6,638 nucleotides of DNA from Paracoccaceae bacterium (lineage in GTDB: Bacteria; Pseudomonadota; Alphaproteobacteria; Rhodobacterales; Rhodobacteraceae): NCBI GenBank assembly GCA_003447515.1, contig DLZA01000298.1, forward strand, positions 1 to 6,638, in the 5' to 3' direction. Shown piece after piece: positions 6,456 through 6,638 of the stretch (positions are counted from its first letter, which is position 1; every line of letters begins with the position of its first letter). The position numbers and the translations under genes are program-made. The notes under the pieces are model-generated. The model saw only the letters and a program-made list of their open reading frames with translations, was not told the origin of the DNA and made no database searches.

Positions 6456-6638
6456 ATGACTAATATCAAAAGCTACAAAATGCTAATCGATGGAGAATGG
6501 GTAGATGCTGCTGATGGAGCAACCTTTGAAAGTATAAACCCAACAACTGGCGTGGTATGGAGCCATTTACCAGAGGCTACTGCAGCGGATGTGGATAGAG
6601 CGGTTTGCGCGGCGCATAGGGCATTTAAGAAAGGGCCT
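6456..6638 (+). CDS. Aldehyde dehydrogenase family protein (N-terminal part)
   Basis: 61 codons are visible before the window ends; the full family length is near 480-500 residues. The N-terminus carries the typical NAD(P)-dependent aldehyde dehydrogenase opening: MLIDGEWVDAADGATFESIN (9-28), PTTGVVWSHLPEATAADVDR (29-48), AVCAAHRAFKKG (49-60). The catalytic cysteine and glutamate lie outside the window, so activity cannot be confirmed here. The start ATG has a strong Shine-Dalgarno GGAGGAG 8 nt upstream. The gene is divergent from the hydrolase/CoA-transferase operon and preceded by a perfect palindrome, so the two units are probably co-regulated. A likely role is oxidation of an aldehyde or semialdehyde made in the same pathway to the acid, which the CoA-transferase could then activate; this is inference. 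Confidence 0.94.
   Translation, partial: MTNIKSYKMLIDGEWVDAADGATFESINPTTGVVWSHLPEATAADVDRAVCAAHRAFKKGP

Overview
The window looks like an alphaproteobacterial chromosome, probably a marine Rhodobacterales-like or SAR116-like lineage. That is an inference from the gene families and the balanced to slightly AT-rich base composition as judged by eye, not from a marker gene. It contains no RNA gene, CRISPR array or insertion sequence that I can see.

Left part (1-2210, + strand): the 3' half of a fold-type I PLP-dependent aminotransferase, then 23 nt later a Na+/phosphate cotransporter-family protein with a C-terminal PhoU-like helical domain. The two are probably co-transcribed. The transporter most likely starts at a TTG at 522 rather than at the first possible in-frame TTG.

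Middle (2211-2747): a stretch without an intact gene. Read across two frames, 2223 to about 2640 is the decayed remnant of glpD (FAD-dependent glycerol-3-phosphate dehydrogenase), with lost glycines in the FAD-binding loop, an internal stop, two frame changes and a large internal deletion. The rest of the gap shows only a weak possible terminator.

Right part (2748-6638): a compact catabolic-looking locus. Three genes read leftwards as an operon: an alpha/beta hydrolase (5480-6286), then overlapping it by 4 nt (ATGA) a 703-residue three-part protein made of a CaiB/BaiF (family III) CoA-transferase, a flavin reductase and a Nudix-like domain without the catalytic Nudix glutamates, and 18 nt further on a PF06684 (DUF1185, 'amino acid synthesis') protein. 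Divergently, an aldehyde dehydrogenase begins at 6456 and runs off the window. The shared 169-bp intergenic region has a consensus -35 for the hydrolase operon and a perfect 9+9 bp palindrome in front of the aldehyde dehydrogenase.

How the genes may work together (inference): the flavin reductase would supply reduced flavin to a monooxygenase encoded outside the window. The hydrolase would open a lactone, amide or enol intermediate, the aldehyde dehydrogenase would oxidise a semialdehyde to an acid, and the CoA-transferase would activate the acid. The substrate cannot be told from this sequence. The main points of interest are the CoA-transferase/flavin reductase/pseudo-Nudix fusion, its pairing with the poorly understood PF06684 family, the divergent-promoter palindrome and the glpD relic.
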